Shown one piece after another: positions 1-9,359 of a DNA stretch of 13,734 bases. The translations under genes were made by a program, and so were the position numbers. The number at the start of each line of letters is the position of its first letter. The stretch's first letter is position 1. The notes under the pieces are model-generated. The model ran no database searches and was not told the DNA's origin. It was given only the letters and a program-made list of their open reading frames with translations. Origin of the DNA: Rhodospirillaceae bacterium. GTDB lineage: Bacteria > Pseudomonadota > Alphaproteobacteria > Rhodospirillales > Magnetovibrionaceae. The stretch is taken from the NCBI GenBank assembly GCA_002401565.1, contig NVTL01000007.1, positions 43,689-57,422 of the forward strand, written 5' to 3'.

Positions 1-1
1 G

Positions 2-292
2 CAATTGATGATGCGTCGCCCCGAAATTAAGGGCTTTATTTCCATCGCCCCGCCCGCCAAAGAACATGATTTTTCTTTCTTGGCCCCGTGCCCGGCTTCC
101 GGCCTGATTTTGCATGGCGAAAAAGATGAAATCGTGCCCATGGAAGATGTCGACAAATTGGCCGCAAAACTGCAAAGCCAAAAGAACATCGTCGTCGATT
201 ACGAAATCATCAAAGGCTGTGATCACTTCTTTGCCAACCACATGCCCAAACTTGTTAAACATGTGAATGATTATTTGGATAAGTCGCTTTAA
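2..292 (+). CDS. alpha/beta hydrolase, C-terminal part (5' end outside window)
   Basis: Only the last 96 codons are present. The frame is open to the left edge (Gln codon at 2-4, then Leu-Met-Met), so the internal TTG/ATG codons are not the start. The sequence fits the second half of a serine-type alpha/beta hydrolase of the small COG2945 / dienelactone-hydrolase-like class. A strand motif LILHGEKDEIVP carries the probable catalytic Asp (codon 125-127), and GCDHFF carries the catalytic His (codon 224-226). The nucleophile Ser would lie outside the window. ISIAPP before the acid motif also fits this fold. The enzyme is probably a cytoplasmic esterase or lipase-like hydrolase; the substrate cannot be told. 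The TAA stop lies inside the stem of a strong terminator, so this is the last gene of its transcript. The hydrolase fold is well supported, the exact family less so. Confidence 0.85.
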   Translation, partial: QLMMRRPEIKGFISIAPPAKEHDFSFLAPCPASGLILHGEKDEIVPMEDVDKLAAKLQSQKNIVVDYEIIKGCDHFFANHMPKLVKHVNDYLDKSL

Positions 293-327
293 GAAAGACG
301 CGAAGCGTCTTTCTTAAAGCTTTTTTT
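286..327 (+). terminator. strong intrinsic terminator overlapping the hydrolase stop codon
   Basis: A perfect 16-bp stem is formed by GCTTTAAGAAAGACGC (286-301) and its exact complement at 305-320, closed by a GAA triloop (302-304). Seven T follow directly (321-327). The stop codon TAA (290-292) is part of the left arm. The T-run lies only on the plus-strand side, so it should stop rightward transcription leaving the hydrolase gene. It has no matching T-run for transcripts arriving from anmK. Confidence 0.93.
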
Positions 328-346
328 GAAGCCCCCTCACCTTGTT

Positions 347-440
347 CGGTTTAAGAACGGGCATTCGCCCGGCGCGCACTTGCGCTTGCCTTAGACCCAA
401 AGGGGCCTTCGGTTTGGCTACGGCTTAAGAACGGGTATTC
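347..440. repeat. pair of 20-nt direct repeats in the gene-free stretch 293-544
   Basis: CGGTTTAAGAACGGGCATTC (347-366) recurs as CGGCTTAAGAACGGGTATTC (421-440). The copies match at 18 of 20 positions, the differences being two C/T transitions, and their starts are 74 nt apart. No convincing coding frame covers this stretch. It looks like degenerate repeated intergenic DNA rather than a promoter region, because the flanking genes converge here and neither needs a promoter. Confidence 0.7.
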
Positions 441-525
441 CTCTTTATATTGCCCCCCCTCAGACGCCGGGCGAAAGCGTAGCTTTCTTGGCGCCTAGGG
501 CGGCCCTTGTCCTGAGCTTCGCTCA
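364..525. repeat. inverted repeat and small stable hairpins
   Basis: TTCGCCCGGCG (364-374) is exactly inverted as CGCCGGGCGAA (465-475), with 90 nt between. The right arm runs into a hairpin GAAAGC-GTA-GCTTTC (473-487). A further hairpin TGAGC-TTC-GCTCA lies at 513-525. With the terminator at 286-327, the stretch is rich in self-complementary DNA. None of these hairpins is followed by a T-run on the minus strand, so I do not call an anmK terminator. Confidence 0.6.
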
Positions 526-544
526 CTCCTCCTGACTGTAATGT

Positions 545-1606
545 TTACTTTGGTTTGTGTAGGGTTCCGCTGCTCAATGGGGATTTTACACCTGTTGTGG
601 CGGGGAATGTAATTGGTAAGCTTTCGATGCTTCTTACCGCCAGATAGGCAAAGGCCTGAGCTTCTAAGGCGTCTCCGTCCCAGCCTAAATCGTCTGCTGA
701 CATAACTTTGGCCTCTACTTCGTTTTGCAGCATTTTCATCAAGACCGGGTTCAAACGGCCTCCGCCACAAATGACCCAGGCGTTCACCGGGGTTGGAAAA
801 AAAGTCTCAGCCTTGGCGATGGATTTTGCGGTGAAGGCGGTTAGGGTTGCTGATCCGTCTTCTAGGCTTAGGCCTTTGGGATCGGCCTTAAAATCTTCGC
901 GGTCCAAAGATTTAGGCGGCTGTTGTTCGAAATAAGCATGGTCTAAAAGTTTCTGAAGAACCTTTGCCTTTACAGTCCCCTTCGCCGCCAAAGCCCCGTC
1001 CCGATCCATATTCTGTCCCGTATGACGGTGCACCCAATCATTCAAAGGCGCGTTTCCGGGGCCGGTATCAAACGCCAACAGATCGTCGCCAACAAAGGTC
1101 ACATTTGCAACGCCGCCGATGTTCACAACCGCCATAGGGCTTTGTTGACTGTTCACCAATGCTTGATGAAAAATGGGCACCAGCGGCGCGCCTTGGCCGC
1201 CCGCCCGAACATCTTGGGTCCGAAAATCATTCACCACCGAAATGCCCAATTGGTCCGCAAGCAAAGCTCCATCGCCGATTTGTACCGTCACACCCTTTGC
1301 AGGATTGTGATGCAATGTATGGCCATGAAAGCCCACCACATCGATATCGGCGGGCTTTAAATTGGCCTGTGCCAACAACGCCTTCACAGCATAGGCATGT
1401 AACAGCGTCAAAGATTTTTCAAGGTCTTCAAAATTCTCTGTTGTGCCGAGCTTTTCACGGATACGGGCCGCGAACGCGTCATCATAATCAACCGTCAGCG
1501 CCGGGCCAAATTCGACATAATCAGAGCCATTGGTTTTAAGCAAAGCAACATCGATGCCGTCCAAGGACGTGCCGCTCATCAACCCAATTGCCGTATAAAT
1601 TTTCAT
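545..1606 (-). CDS. anmK: anhydro-N-acetylmuramic acid kinase
   Basis: This cytoplasmic kinase uses ATP and water to open and phosphorylate 1,6-anhydro-MurNAc to MurNAc-6-phosphate, a step of peptidoglycan recycling. The 353-residue length fits the family. An N-terminal phosphate-binding motif [15 protein letters not shown] lies at about residues 8-22. Other family motifs are [32 protein letters not shown] (probable catalytic Asp at about residue 180) and CGGGRLNP near the C-terminus. I chose ATG at 1606 because a GAG Shine-Dalgarno core lies 9 nt upstream and the protein then begins MKIYTAIG. The ATG three codons upstream (1615) has GAG touching it and no usable ribosome site, but cannot be excluded. 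The gene diverges from tyrS. Downstream lies the repeat-rich gap with no clear terminator of its own. Confidence 0.96.
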   Translation of the reverse strand: MKIYTAIGLMSGTSLDGIDVALLKTNGSDYVEFGPALTVDYDDAFAARIREKLGTTENFEDLEKSLTLLHAYAVKALLAQANLKPADIDVVGFHGHTLHHNPAKGVTVQIGDGALLADQLGISVVNDFRTQDVRAGGQGAPLVPIFHQALVNSQQSPMAVVNIGGVANVTFVGDDLLAFDTGPGNAPLNDWVHRHTGQNMDRDGALAAKGTVKAKVLQKLLDHAYFEQQPPKSLDREDFKADPKGLSLEDGSATLTAFTAKSIAKAETFFPTPVNAWVICGGGRLNPVLMKMLQNEVEAKVMSADDLGWDGDALEAQAFAYLAVRSIESLPITFPATTGVKSPLSSGTLHKPK

Positions 1607-1687
1607 TACGATCATCTCACTGCACGTTGTGTGCCTGTCGCCATTGTGCTAAGTCCGAGACAAACTTGCAACAGGACCCTTACGAAC

Positions 1688-2941
1688 ATGACCAATCTTA
1701 AATCAAATTTCTTAAAATCCGTTACCGAACGCGGCTATATGCACCAATGCACGGGCCTCGAAGACCTAGACAAAAAAGCCACCGAAGGTATTGTCACGGC
1801 CTATATCGGGTTTGATTGCACGGCACCTAGCCTGCATGTGGGATCTTTGTTGCCCATTATGATGCTCCGCACGTTGCAAAAAACCGGGCACAAACCGATC
1901 GTTTTGATGGGCGGCGGAACGACTTTGGTGGGCGATCCGTCTGGTAAAGACGAAAGCCGTAAATTGCTGACCGAAGACGTTATCCAATCCAATATGGACT
2001 CTATTCAAAAGGTCTTTGCAAAGTTTTTGAAATTTGGCGATGGCCCCACCGACGCCGTCATGGTCAACAATGCCGATTGGTTAAAGACTTTAAACTACCT
2101 CGAATTTCTGCGCGATTTTGGACCGCATTTCACCATCAATCGCATGATGGGTTTTGACTCTGTGAAACTGCGTTTGGACCGGGAACAGCCTTTGACGTTC
2201 TTGGAATTCAACTACATGATTTTACAAGCCTATGATTTCTTGGCCCTAAACCGCAGCTATGGCTGTACTTTGCAAATGGGCGGATCGGATCAATGGGGCA
2301 ACATCGTCAGCGGCGTAGATTTAACGCGCCGCGTGGATGGCAAAGAAGCTTACGGCCTCACCACGCCACTGCTGACCACATCGTCCGGGGCCAAAATGGG
2401 CAAGACCGCTGCGGGTGCCGTATGGCTGAACGCAGAACAATTGTCGCCTTATGATTACTGGCAATACTGGCGCAACACCGAAGACGCCGACGTCGGCAAA
2501 TTCCTGCGTCTGTTTACGGAACTTCCCCTTGCTGAAATTGAACGCCTTGAATCCTTTGAAGGCCAAGAAATCAATGAAGCCAAAAAAGTTCTCGCCAACG
2601 AAGTGACCAAAATGTTGCACGGCGAAGATGCTGCAAAAACCGCACAGGAAACCGCCGAAAAAACGTTTGAACAAGGCCAGTTGGGCCAAGACCTGCCCAC
2701 CGTTGACGTTGAACGCGCTAAATTAGACGATGGCATTGCGGCTTTTTCTGCGTTTATGTTGGCGGGATTAGCAGGATCAGGCGGCGACGCCAAACGATTG
2801 ATCAAAGGTGGCGGAGCCCGCATAAATGACAAAGCCGTCAGCGACATCAACCACACCGTAAGCGCTGCTGATTTAAATGACGATGGCGTGATTAAAATGT
2901 CGGCGGGTAAAAAGCGTCACGTTTTATTGCGCGCTATTTAA
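1688..2941 (+). CDS. tyrS: tyrosine--tRNA ligase
   Basis: This class I aminoacyl-tRNA synthetase activates tyrosine with ATP and charges tRNA-Tyr in the cytoplasm. The product is 417 residues, normal for the bacterial TyrRS. The ATP-binding HIGH-type motif is HVGS (residues 50-53), and the KMSKS-type loop is KMGKT (236-240). [10 protein letters not shown], a tyrosine and ATP pocket motif, sits between them. The C-terminal about 70 residues ([16 protein letters not shown] region) form an S4 RNA-binding domain. The start is ATG 1688, with AGGA at 1673-1676, 11 nt upstream. The frame is open 19 codons further upstream, but those lie in the intergenic space and do not resemble TyrRS. Its stop overlaps the end of the convergent AsmA-like gene by 8 bp, so neither gene has room for a terminator in between. 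Confidence 0.98.
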   Translation: MTNLKSNFLKSVTERGYMHQCTGLEDLDKKATEGIVTAYIGFDCTAPSLHVGSLLPIMMLRTLQKTGHKPIVLMGGGTTLVGDPSGKDESRKLLTEDVIQSNMDSIQKVFAKFLKFGDGPTDAVMVNNADWLKTLNYLEFLRDFGPHFTINRMMGFDSVKLRLDREQPLTFLEFNYMILQAYDFLALNRSYGCTLQMGGSDQWGNIVSGVDLTRRVDGKEAYGLTTPLLTTSSGAKMGKTAAGAVWLNAEQLSPYDYWQYWRNTEDADVGKFLRLFTELPLAEIERLESFEGQEINEAKKVLANEVTKMLHGEDAAKTAQETAEKTFEQGQLGQDLPTVDVERAKLDDGIAAFSAFMLAGLAGSGGDAKRLIKGGGARINDKAVSDINHTVSAADLNDDGVIKMSAGKKRHVLLRAI

Positions 2942-5900
2942 CCTCTACCGGCTTTGGCTTTGGCTTGGCGTCTTTGACTTCATCGGTTCCGGTGAAGATA
3001 TTGCGCAATACGCCGGGGGCCAGAACGCTGAGCGGGTTCATAGAAATCACCACGTTTTCGCCTTGGCCTTTCATGGTATAAGCCGCCGCAAACAATCCAC
3101 CGCCTTCTTCGCCACCCGTAAACAACGGACCAATCAACGGAATTTTACCCAACAGGGCATTAATGGCATAAGCCGGAACCACGGTGCCTTTTAAATCCAA
3201 AACCTGATTGCTCATATCCACCGTGCCGGTGGCCGTAACGCCCAAGGTCGGGCCAGAGGCACGCGCGTGGGTCAATTCCAAAACGCCATCTTCCAATTTA
3301 AACGGCATATCCAAAATATCGAAATTCAAACCTTCGCCCTGCAAAGCATCCAATATTCCGGTCAATGACATGACGCCGATCAATTTGGCAAAGGTCGGGG
3401 CTTCCAACATGGCATAATCTTCAACGGTGACTTTGCCTTCTAAGGGGGCATTTTTTCCGGGCCGAGTATAGGCCGCTTTTAAATCAAATTTACCGCCAAG
3501 AATATTGTCGTGCAGGTCCAGCGTTTTTAAAGTCGCACCAGCGTCATCGGACGTGATCGACAAATAGCGCAATTGATCTTCGCCCGTGCCTAACATTACT
3601 TCTACGGTGCCTGTCTTCCCAACCACACCACTGATGTCCATTTTGCGCCACAGCCCCCGATCCCGGTAAACAGAACCGATGACGTCTTGGATGATTTTGT
3701 CTTGGCCGACCAGCAACGACCGAATATCAACGGCAGCATGGATCACCAGTTCCGTTTTTTCGTCTGTGTCTTTGGCTTCGGATTTTGGGGTGGGGGCTTT
3801 GCCTTTGCCTAAAAATTCATTCCACAACACCCGGCCATCAAATCTGTCGCCACGCAAAACGATTTCCCATTCGTCGCCGCCCAACGGAATTAACGAGCCC
3901 GTCACATCAGTCAGTCCAGACCGCATGGTATCTAAATTCACGCGTTCTAGAACGCCGCCTTTCAGGAAGCTGACCGATCCTGCAATATCCATGTCTGGTG
4001 CGGAAACAGAAAATTTTGGAATTTCATCCAGCACATTGTGATCAATGCGCATTTCCATTACAGCCGTACCGGGAACGCCACTGGCTTTTTCCCAACCCAG
4101 TTCCGGGGCCGACAAGACCACGTTGGCAAGATCAATTCTGGCCGACAAAGATTGCCGACCGTCGCTCAAAGCCGTGTGATTGATATTCACTTCGGCGCCA
4201 CCGCTCATATAACGCGATAAAATATCCGGCACATGAATGCCCAATGCCCCCAAATTCAAAACGTCTTCGATGTATCCCGACACTTCATAACGATCGGTGA
4301 ACAAAGCATTGGGTCTGAAATCATGATCCCATTTTAACTGGACGGGGACTTGACCTAATTTAGCCGTACCTTTGACCGCCAAGCCATTATTGTCGACCAC
4401 AACATCAAGCGTGCTTTGGGTGATGTCTTTGTCAAAAATTACGCCTTTAAGACCGGCCTTGGTTAATTTTGTGGAGACCAAGACTTCGACTTCCGACGCC
4501 ACAAGATCATTTTTCAAAGGGATGCGCAGGTTAAGACTTCCCGATGAAAATCCGGTTGCCGTGGCCGCGTCCATGCCAAGGCCCGAGGCAAAACGTAAGG
4601 GTTCAGAATCAATCAATTTTAAAATTGCGGGCACCGGGCCATCGATATCAAGGTTGATTTCCGCCCACTGCATGTCTTCTTGCAGTTTGACCAAATTGAC
4701 CGTACCGCGTTTTATTTTCAATCCGCCGTCGCTGGTCCCGGTTTCAATCGTGATGTTAAATTCTTTGTCATTAAAGGTCGCGTGGCCCTTGGCATTTTTG
4801 ACCCGCGGCATGGTCGAAATGTAATTCACCGTGAGCCCATGGCTGGTGACATTGCCCGACACTTTTTTAAGCTGAAGACCCTTTTTATCGTCAAAATCCA
4901 AAGACACATCAATGGACGCTCGGTCTGCAATTCCGGCCGACAGGCTTTCCATAACCCACGTGCGCACATCAACGCCCAAGGTTTTGGGCCACAAAGCGGG
5001 CAAATCGTCATAACGGACATTTTGGGCCACGCCTTTCAAATCGATCAGCATCGACCCATTTTTATTTTTAACCACCGTCGCGGAAATATCGGTTTTTAAA
5101 TCGCCAAAGCCTTGACCATAATCAAGACGCAAATGATCAACGTTCAATTGTCCGGTGGCCCCAACATACGACAGGCTGGTGCTTAAGTTTTCAAACGCCA
5201 GTTCATGATCTAGCGGCGCGGGCAGATAAAGTGTTTCACCGGGTTTGGTCGTCAAGTTCAAGTCCGTGATATTTACGACATTCCCAACGCCTTCATAACG
5301 GCCTTTAAGGTCAATAGCCGTAACGCCAAAACGTTGTGCCCAATCAAGCGCGCCCAATTCAACGGCCAAAGGCACCGGCAATGTGATATGACCATCGCCG
5401 CCCACCAAATCAAAACCAACGCCTTCTAAAATTCCACCTTTTTCGATGCTCAGCGTCAAGGTGCCGCTTAAGGGCAAGTCCAAAGCTTGCAGAAAATTAA
5501 GCTGTGACGAGACCGAGGCAAATTCAGATGGTCTGATATCTTCAAAGCTCAACCCTAAATCAGCTCGCTGTTTGGACAGTGAATATTTACCTTCGATGGA
5601 CACTTGCGACAAGGTGTCGCCAATTTGCAAGTTGAGGTCCAGTTCGGCCTTAAGTCCGTCTTCCACCCGCACAAATTTTGCATTCGCCGACGGCGCGTAC
5701 CATGTGGTGCCCAACGCGATGTCTTCATACGTCAATTCCGCAGCCACCACGCTGATGTGTTTTAAATAGGTCAGCGAGCTGTGTGGGTCGGTGTCTTTCA
5801 ACATCACAACCAGAATCGATTCGACAAAATTGTCTGAACCGTTGCTATTTTCAGTGTCGGGGTTGTTTGTCGTCAGCCCCATCGCAAAATGCCCATCGGC

Positions 5901-6287
5901 AGCGCGTTGGACTTTTAAGCTGGGGCCGAAAAATTCGATGGACCGCGGCGCCACCACGCCTTTCAACAAAGCTTTGGCGCTTAAAGATATGGAAATTTCG
6001 GGAACCGTGGCGATCACATCGCCCGAAGCCAGTTTCGATCGCACGTTCACAACGCGAATATCTAAGGTTCTTTCCCATCCCGCCCACGTCAAAATGGTGT
6101 CTTCGACGGTGATGTCAAAGGCACCTTTGTACGCATCGTCCAGCGCGGTTTCCAAATATGGGGTTAAAAAACCAATTGATACGGGGCCAGACGCCAAACG
6201 CCACGCGACCAAAAGCATCCCCACCAGCACACCTAAACCCAGGCCGATGAAGATTTTTACGGTTGCACTTAAGGCTCGTTTGAACAG
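2934..6287 (-). CDS. AsmA/YhdP-like envelope protein (DUF3971 and AsmA-like C-terminal region)
   Basis: This large protein of about 1117 residues has one N-terminal membrane anchor and a long periplasmic part of alternating beta-strand-like segments. That layout is known in the AsmA family (YhdP, TamB, YdbH), whose members are thought to bridge inner and outer membranes for phospholipid transport. [14 protein letters not shown] after the anchor is typical of alphaproteobacterial DUF3971 proteins. The C-terminal part, with [25 protein letters not shown] or close variants up to [15 protein letters not shown], is the AsmA-like end. The first ATG/GTG-type start is GTG 6230, but it would cut the membrane segment and remove all basic residues. 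In the same frame, CTG at 6287 gives [17 protein letters not shown] before the rest of the hydrophobic stretch, and GAGGA (6299-6295) lies 7 nt before it. An in-frame TAG at 6335-6333 closes the upstream side. I therefore prefer the rare CTG start. It overlaps tyrS by 8 bp at the 3' end. Confidence 0.9.
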   Translation of the reverse strand: MFKRALSATVKIFIGLGLGVLVGMLLVAWRLASGPVSIGFLTPYLETALDDAYKGAFDITVEDTILTWAGWERTLDIRVVNVRSKLASGDVIATVPEISISLSAKALLKGVVAPRSIEFFGPSLKVQRAADGHFAMGLTTNNPDTENSNGSDNFVESILVVMLKDTDPHSSLTYLKHISVVAAELTYEDIALGTTWYAPSANAKFVRVEDGLKAELDLNLQIGDTLSQVSIEGKYSLSKQRADLGLSFEDIRPSEFASVSSQLNFLQALDLPLSGTLTLSIEKGGILEGVGFDLVGGDGHITLPVPLAVELGALDWAQRFGVTAIDLKGRYEGVGNVVNITDLNLTTKPGETLYLPAPLDHELAFENLSTSLSYVGATGQLNVDHLRLDYGQGFGDLKTDISATVVKNKNGSMLIDLKGVAQNVRYDDLPALWPKTLGVDVRTWVMESLSAGIADRASIDVSLDFDDKKGLQLKKVSGNVTSHGLTVNYISTMPRVKNAKGHATFNDKEFNITIETGTSDGGLKIKRGTVNLVKLQEDMQWAEINLDIDGPVPAILKLIDSEPLRFASGLGMDAATATGFSSGSLNLRIPLKNDLVASEVEVLVSTKLTKAGLKGVIFDKDITQSTLDVVVDNNGLAVKGTAKLGQVPVQLKWDHDFRPNALFTDRYEVSGYIEDVLNLGALGIHVPDILSRYMSGGAEVNINHTALSDGRQSLSARIDLANVVLSAPELGWEKASGVPGTAVMEMRIDHNVLDEIPKFSVSAPDMDIAGSVSFLKGGVLERVNLDTMRSGLTDVTGSLIPLGGDEWEIVLRGDRFDGRVLWNEFLGKGKAPTPKSEAKDTDEKTELVIHAAVDIRSLLVGQDKIIQDVIGSVYRDRGLWRKMDISGVVGKTGTVEVMLGTGEDQLRYLSITSDDAGATLKTLDLHDNILGGKFDLKAAYTRPGKNAPLEGKVTVEDYAMLEAPTFAKLIGVMSLTGILDALQGEGLNFDILDMPFKLEDGVLELTHARASGPTLGVTATGTVDMSNQVLDLKGTVVPAYAINALLGKIPLIGPLFTGGEEGGGLFAAAYTMKGQGENVVISMNPLSVLAPGVLRNIFTGTDEVKDAKPKPKPVEVK

Positions 6288-6299
6288 TTGTCTTTCCTC
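6287..6299 (-). promoter_or_regulatory. ribosome binding site that decides a CTG start
   Basis: On the minus strand, GAGGA at 6299-6295 is followed by a 7-nt spacer and CTG at 6287-6285. No ATG, GTG or TTG occurs in this frame between the upstream stop (6335-6333) and GTG 6230. GTG 6230 itself has only GC-rich coding-like sequence before it and no Shine-Dalgarno match at normal spacing. Confidence 0.6.
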
Positions 6300-6314
6300 A
6301 ATATTATTAACGTC

Positions 6315-6320
6315 TATACT
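6315..6320 (+). promoter_or_regulatory. possible -10 element upstream of glnE
   Basis: TATACT matches five of six bases of the sigma-70 -10 box and lies 39 nt before the glnE ATG in the AT-rich 72-bp space between two divergent genes. The -35 position at 16-18 nt spacing (around 6291-6298) has only a weak TTTCC-type match. The call rests mainly on location and the -10 box. Confidence 0.25.
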
Positions 6321-6359
6321 TACGCTAAATATCTATTCATAGGATACCCAATTAATACC

Positions 6360-9344
6360 ATGCACCTGTTTAAATTCAACCCTAACGACCTGCCCGGATG
6401 TGCTTTTGAAGATCGTGCCCAAGTCGGTTGGGACCGTTTTTTCGAAGCCGCCCAAGGCGATGATGATTTAAAAGCCTTTGCCGAGGCTTTAAAGGCCTCA
6501 GAAGCGGGCCAAAAACTGGGCCAAGCTGTGTTTGGAAATTCACCGTTTTTGACGTCGTGTTGGCTGAAAGAACCTCAGTTTGCCAAGGACCTTTTGGAAC
6601 AAGGCCCCAAGGTTCAGGTCGATGCGGCGCTGAAAGCCACCCGCACAGAATCCGCTGGACTGGACGACGCAGCCCTTAAACGTCACCTGCGCATTCAAAA
6701 ACGGCGTATTGCTCTAGCCACCGCCATCGGCGACATCGCGGGCATTTGGGATCTGTCCACCGTGACCAAGGCGCTGTCTGATTTTGCCGATGCGGCCACT
6801 TCCGCGGCCTGTGCGTTTCACCTGTTGGAATTAAACAGGCGGGGAAAAATCAAACTCAAAGACTTAGAAAACCCAGAATTAGGGTCAGGCCTTGTGGTTT
6901 TGGGCATGGGCAAGCTGGGCGGTTATGAGCTAAATTATTCATCCGACATTGACCTGATTATTTTATACGATCCCGAATGTTTAGAAACCGACGCCCCAAT
7001 GGAACTCGGCCAACACTTTGTGCGTTTGGCGCGGGGCGTAGTGTCCACTTTGGATGATCGCACCGCCGATGGATACGTGTTTCGCACCGATTTGCGTCTC
7101 CGTCCCGATCCCGGCTCAACTCCGCTGGCGATTTCCACACTGGCGGCTGAAGTTTATTATGAAAGCATCGGTCAAAACTGGGAACGCGCCGCCATGATCA
7201 AGGCTCGCCCCGTGGCCGGAGATAAGGTTGCCGGACAAAAGTTTTTAGATTTCCTAACCCCGTTTATTTGGCGCAAAAGTCTGGACTTTGCGACCATTCA
7301 CGACATTCAAACCATCAAGCGTCAAATCAACACCCACCGGGGTGGGCATAGCATTAAATTGCTGGGCCATAATGTTAAATTGGGATGCGGCGGCATTCGC
7401 GAAATTGAATTTTACGCGCAAACCCAACAATTGATTTGGGGCGGGCGCGACCGAAGCCTGCGCACCGTGCCGACTAGAGATTCTTTAACAGCCTTGGTCA
7501 ACGCCGAGATTGAAAAGGCGGAAAACGCCATAACCCTGACCAAGGCTTATGAATACCTGCGCAAGGTCGAACACCGCATTCAAATGGTCGATGACGAACA
7601 AACCCACACCCTGCCCGATACGGACGAAGGCGTGGCCCACATTGCCACGTTCATGGGATACGACGATTTAGAAAGCTTTAGCACCGACATCCTTGCCACA
7701 TTGGGCCACGTGGAAAAACTGTTTGGTCAACTGTTCGAAGATGAAAGCAAGGAGCATAGCGAAACCGCGGAAAAAGCCAACTTGGTTTTCACCGGCACCG
7801 ATTGCAGTCCTGAAACTTTGCTGGCTCTTGAAGACATGGGCTACGCGAATGTTTTGACCATCGATACGGTGGTCCGCGGTTGGCATCACAGCCGTTACCG
7901 CGCCATGCGGTCCACCCGCGCCCGCGCGCTGATGGAAGAACTGATCGGGCCAATTTTAACCGCCATGTCCAATACCAGCGAACCAGATAAAGCTTTGCTG
8001 CGCTTTGACGAATTCCTGTCTAAATTACCCGCCGGGGTACAATTGTTTTCCATGTTCCAATCCAACCCATCCATATTGGATTTGATTGCTGACATCATGG
8101 GCACGGCGCCGCGATTGGCCGAACATCTGGCGAAAAAAGTTGGCGTATTGGACGGCGTTTTAACGTCTGGATTTTTTGAAGACTTACCCAGTACCGACGA
8201 AATGAAAGACGATCTGGACCACGATTTAGAAGAAGCATCGTGCATGGAAGACGTCTTGGACATCTGCCGCCGTTGGGCCAAGGACCGCAAATTCCAAGTT
8301 GGCGTACAGGTGTTAAAAGGCAGCATCCGCGAACAGCAATCTCAACAAGCCCTGACCGAAATCGCGGAAATTTTACTGCAAACGTTACAACCCCGCGTCG
8401 AAGCAGAATTCGCCATCCGCCACGGTCATATTCCGGGTGGATCGTTAGGCATCTTGGCGTACGGAAAATTAGGCGGCCGGGAAAAAACGCCCACGTCCGA
8501 TATGGATCTGGCCTTTGTCTATACCCATGATGCGGACGCCGAAGCATCGGACGGTGAAAAACCGCTGGCCATCAGCCAATATTACACGCGTTTGTGCCAA
8601 CGCATCATCAATGCCGTATCGGTCCCCACCGCCGAAGGCATGTTGTACGAAGTCGACATGCGCCTGCGTCCGCGTGGCAATTCAGGCCCGGTGGCAACCA
8701 GCGTCGATGCGTTTGAAAAATACCAAAAAACCGAAGCCTGGACCTGGGAACACATGGCCCTGACCCGCGCGCGTATGGTCACTGGAAATGATGACCTGAA
8801 AACCCAAATGCAAGACGTCATCACCGATATTTTAAAGCTTCCCAAAGAGCCCCAAAAATTGGTGGTGGACGTGGCCGATATGCGCGAACGCATGGACAAA
8901 GAACGCCACACCGACCAAATCTGGTCCATCAAAAATTACCGGGGCGGATTGGTGGATATTGAATTCATCGCCCAATACCTGCAGCTTTTACACGGCTCAA
9001 AGCACCCTGAAATTCTGTCCCCGACCACCCATACGGCTTTGCAAAATTTAAAAGATGCCGGGTTGTTGGACCCCAAGATGGCAGACGGTCTGATCGAAGC
9101 CTTGGTCTTGTGGCAATCACTGCAGGGCTTGTTGCGCCTGACTTTTAGTGTAAAGCCAGATCGCAACGACATGCCCAAAAGCCTGCGCCGTTATATTTCA
9201 CGCATCGCCGAAACCGAAAACGTGAAAGCCGCCGAAGAAAAAATTAAAGCCAAGGCCGAATGGGTGCTAAACACCTTTAACACCTTGATCGTCGATCCCG
9301 CCCAAACCGCACGGCCCAACGTCAAATCAGATTTACAGAGCTAA
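6360..9344 (+). CDS. glnE: bifunctional glutamine synthetase adenylyltransferase / deadenylase
   Basis: GlnE transfers AMP to a tyrosine of glutamine synthetase (inactivation) and removes it by phosphorolysis (activation), under control of PII signalling. The 994-residue length is normal. Two nucleotidyltransferase domains are visible. The first has GMGKLGG at 182-188 and SSDID at 194-198 (deadenylase half). The second has YGKLGG at 701-706 and SDMD at 713-716 (adenylylating half). RLRPDPGS and MRLRPRGNSGP follow the respective motifs, as expected for GlnE. The start is ATG 6360 (MHLFKFN). AGGA at 6341-6344 is 15 nt away, rather far. The frame extends to a TTG at 6288, but that segment lies in intergenic DNA and is not GlnE-like. 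The gene heads a likely operon with the peroxiredoxin and DUF455 genes. Confidence 0.98.
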   Translation: MHLFKFNPNDLPGCAFEDRAQVGWDRFFEAAQGDDDLKAFAEALKASEAGQKLGQAVFGNSPFLTSCWLKEPQFAKDLLEQGPKVQVDAALKATRTESAGLDDAALKRHLRIQKRRIALATAIGDIAGIWDLSTVTKALSDFADAATSAACAFHLLELNRRGKIKLKDLENPELGSGLVVLGMGKLGGYELNYSSDIDLIILYDPECLETDAPMELGQHFVRLARGVVSTLDDRTADGYVFRTDLRLRPDPGSTPLAISTLAAEVYYESIGQNWERAAMIKARPVAGDKVAGQKFLDFLTPFIWRKSLDFATIHDIQTIKRQINTHRGGHSIKLLGHNVKLGCGGIREIEFYAQTQQLIWGGRDRSLRTVPTRDSLTALVNAEIEKAENAITLTKAYEYLRKVEHRIQMVDDEQTHTLPDTDEGVAHIATFMGYDDLESFSTDILATLGHVEKLFGQLFEDESKEHSETAEKANLVFTGTDCSPETLLALEDMGYANVLTIDTVVRGWHHSRYRAMRSTRARALMEELIGPILTAMSNTSEPDKALLRFDEFLSKLPAGVQLFSMFQSNPSILDLIADIMGTAPRLAEHLAKKVGVLDGVLTSGFFEDLPSTDEMKDDLDHDLEEASCMEDVLDICRRWAKDRKFQVGVQVLKGSIREQQSQQALTEIAEILLQTLQPRVEAEFAIRHGHIPGGSLGILAYGKLGGREKTPTSDMDLAFVYTHDADAEASDGEKPLAISQYYTRLCQRIINAVSVPTAEGMLYEVDMRLRPRGNSGPVATSVDAFEKYQKTEAWTWEHMALTRARMVTGNDDLKTQMQDVITDILKLPKEPQKLVVDVADMRERMDKERHTDQIWSIKNYRGGLVDIEFIAQYLQLLHGSKHPEILSPTTHTALQNLKDAGLLDPKMADGLIEALVLWQSLQGLLRLTFSVKPDRNDMPKSLRRYISRIAETENVKAAEEKIKAKAEWVLNTFNTLIVDPAQTARPNVKSDLQS

Positions 9345-9359
9345 AGGATACACAGCATC

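Noticed and set aside
1627..1654. Possible tyrS promoter (TTGTGT with GCTAAG)
   Set aside because: The -10 match is only three of six bases; a promoter must exist in this short divergent space, but I cannot place it.
1631..1687. N-terminal extension of tyrS by 19 codons
   Set aside because: ATG 1688 has an AGGA site upstream and gives the normal TyrRS N-terminus; the extension lies in intergenic sequence.
3679..6112. Several plus-strand open frames of 60-180 codons opposite the AsmA-like gene
   Set aside because: They are shadows of one long, well-conserved minus-strand gene and lack ribosome sites and recognisable motifs.
6288..6359. N-terminal extension of glnE from TTG 6288
   Set aside because: The 24 extra residues lie in the AT-rich divergent spacer with the likely -10 box, have no ribosome site and do not resemble GlnE.
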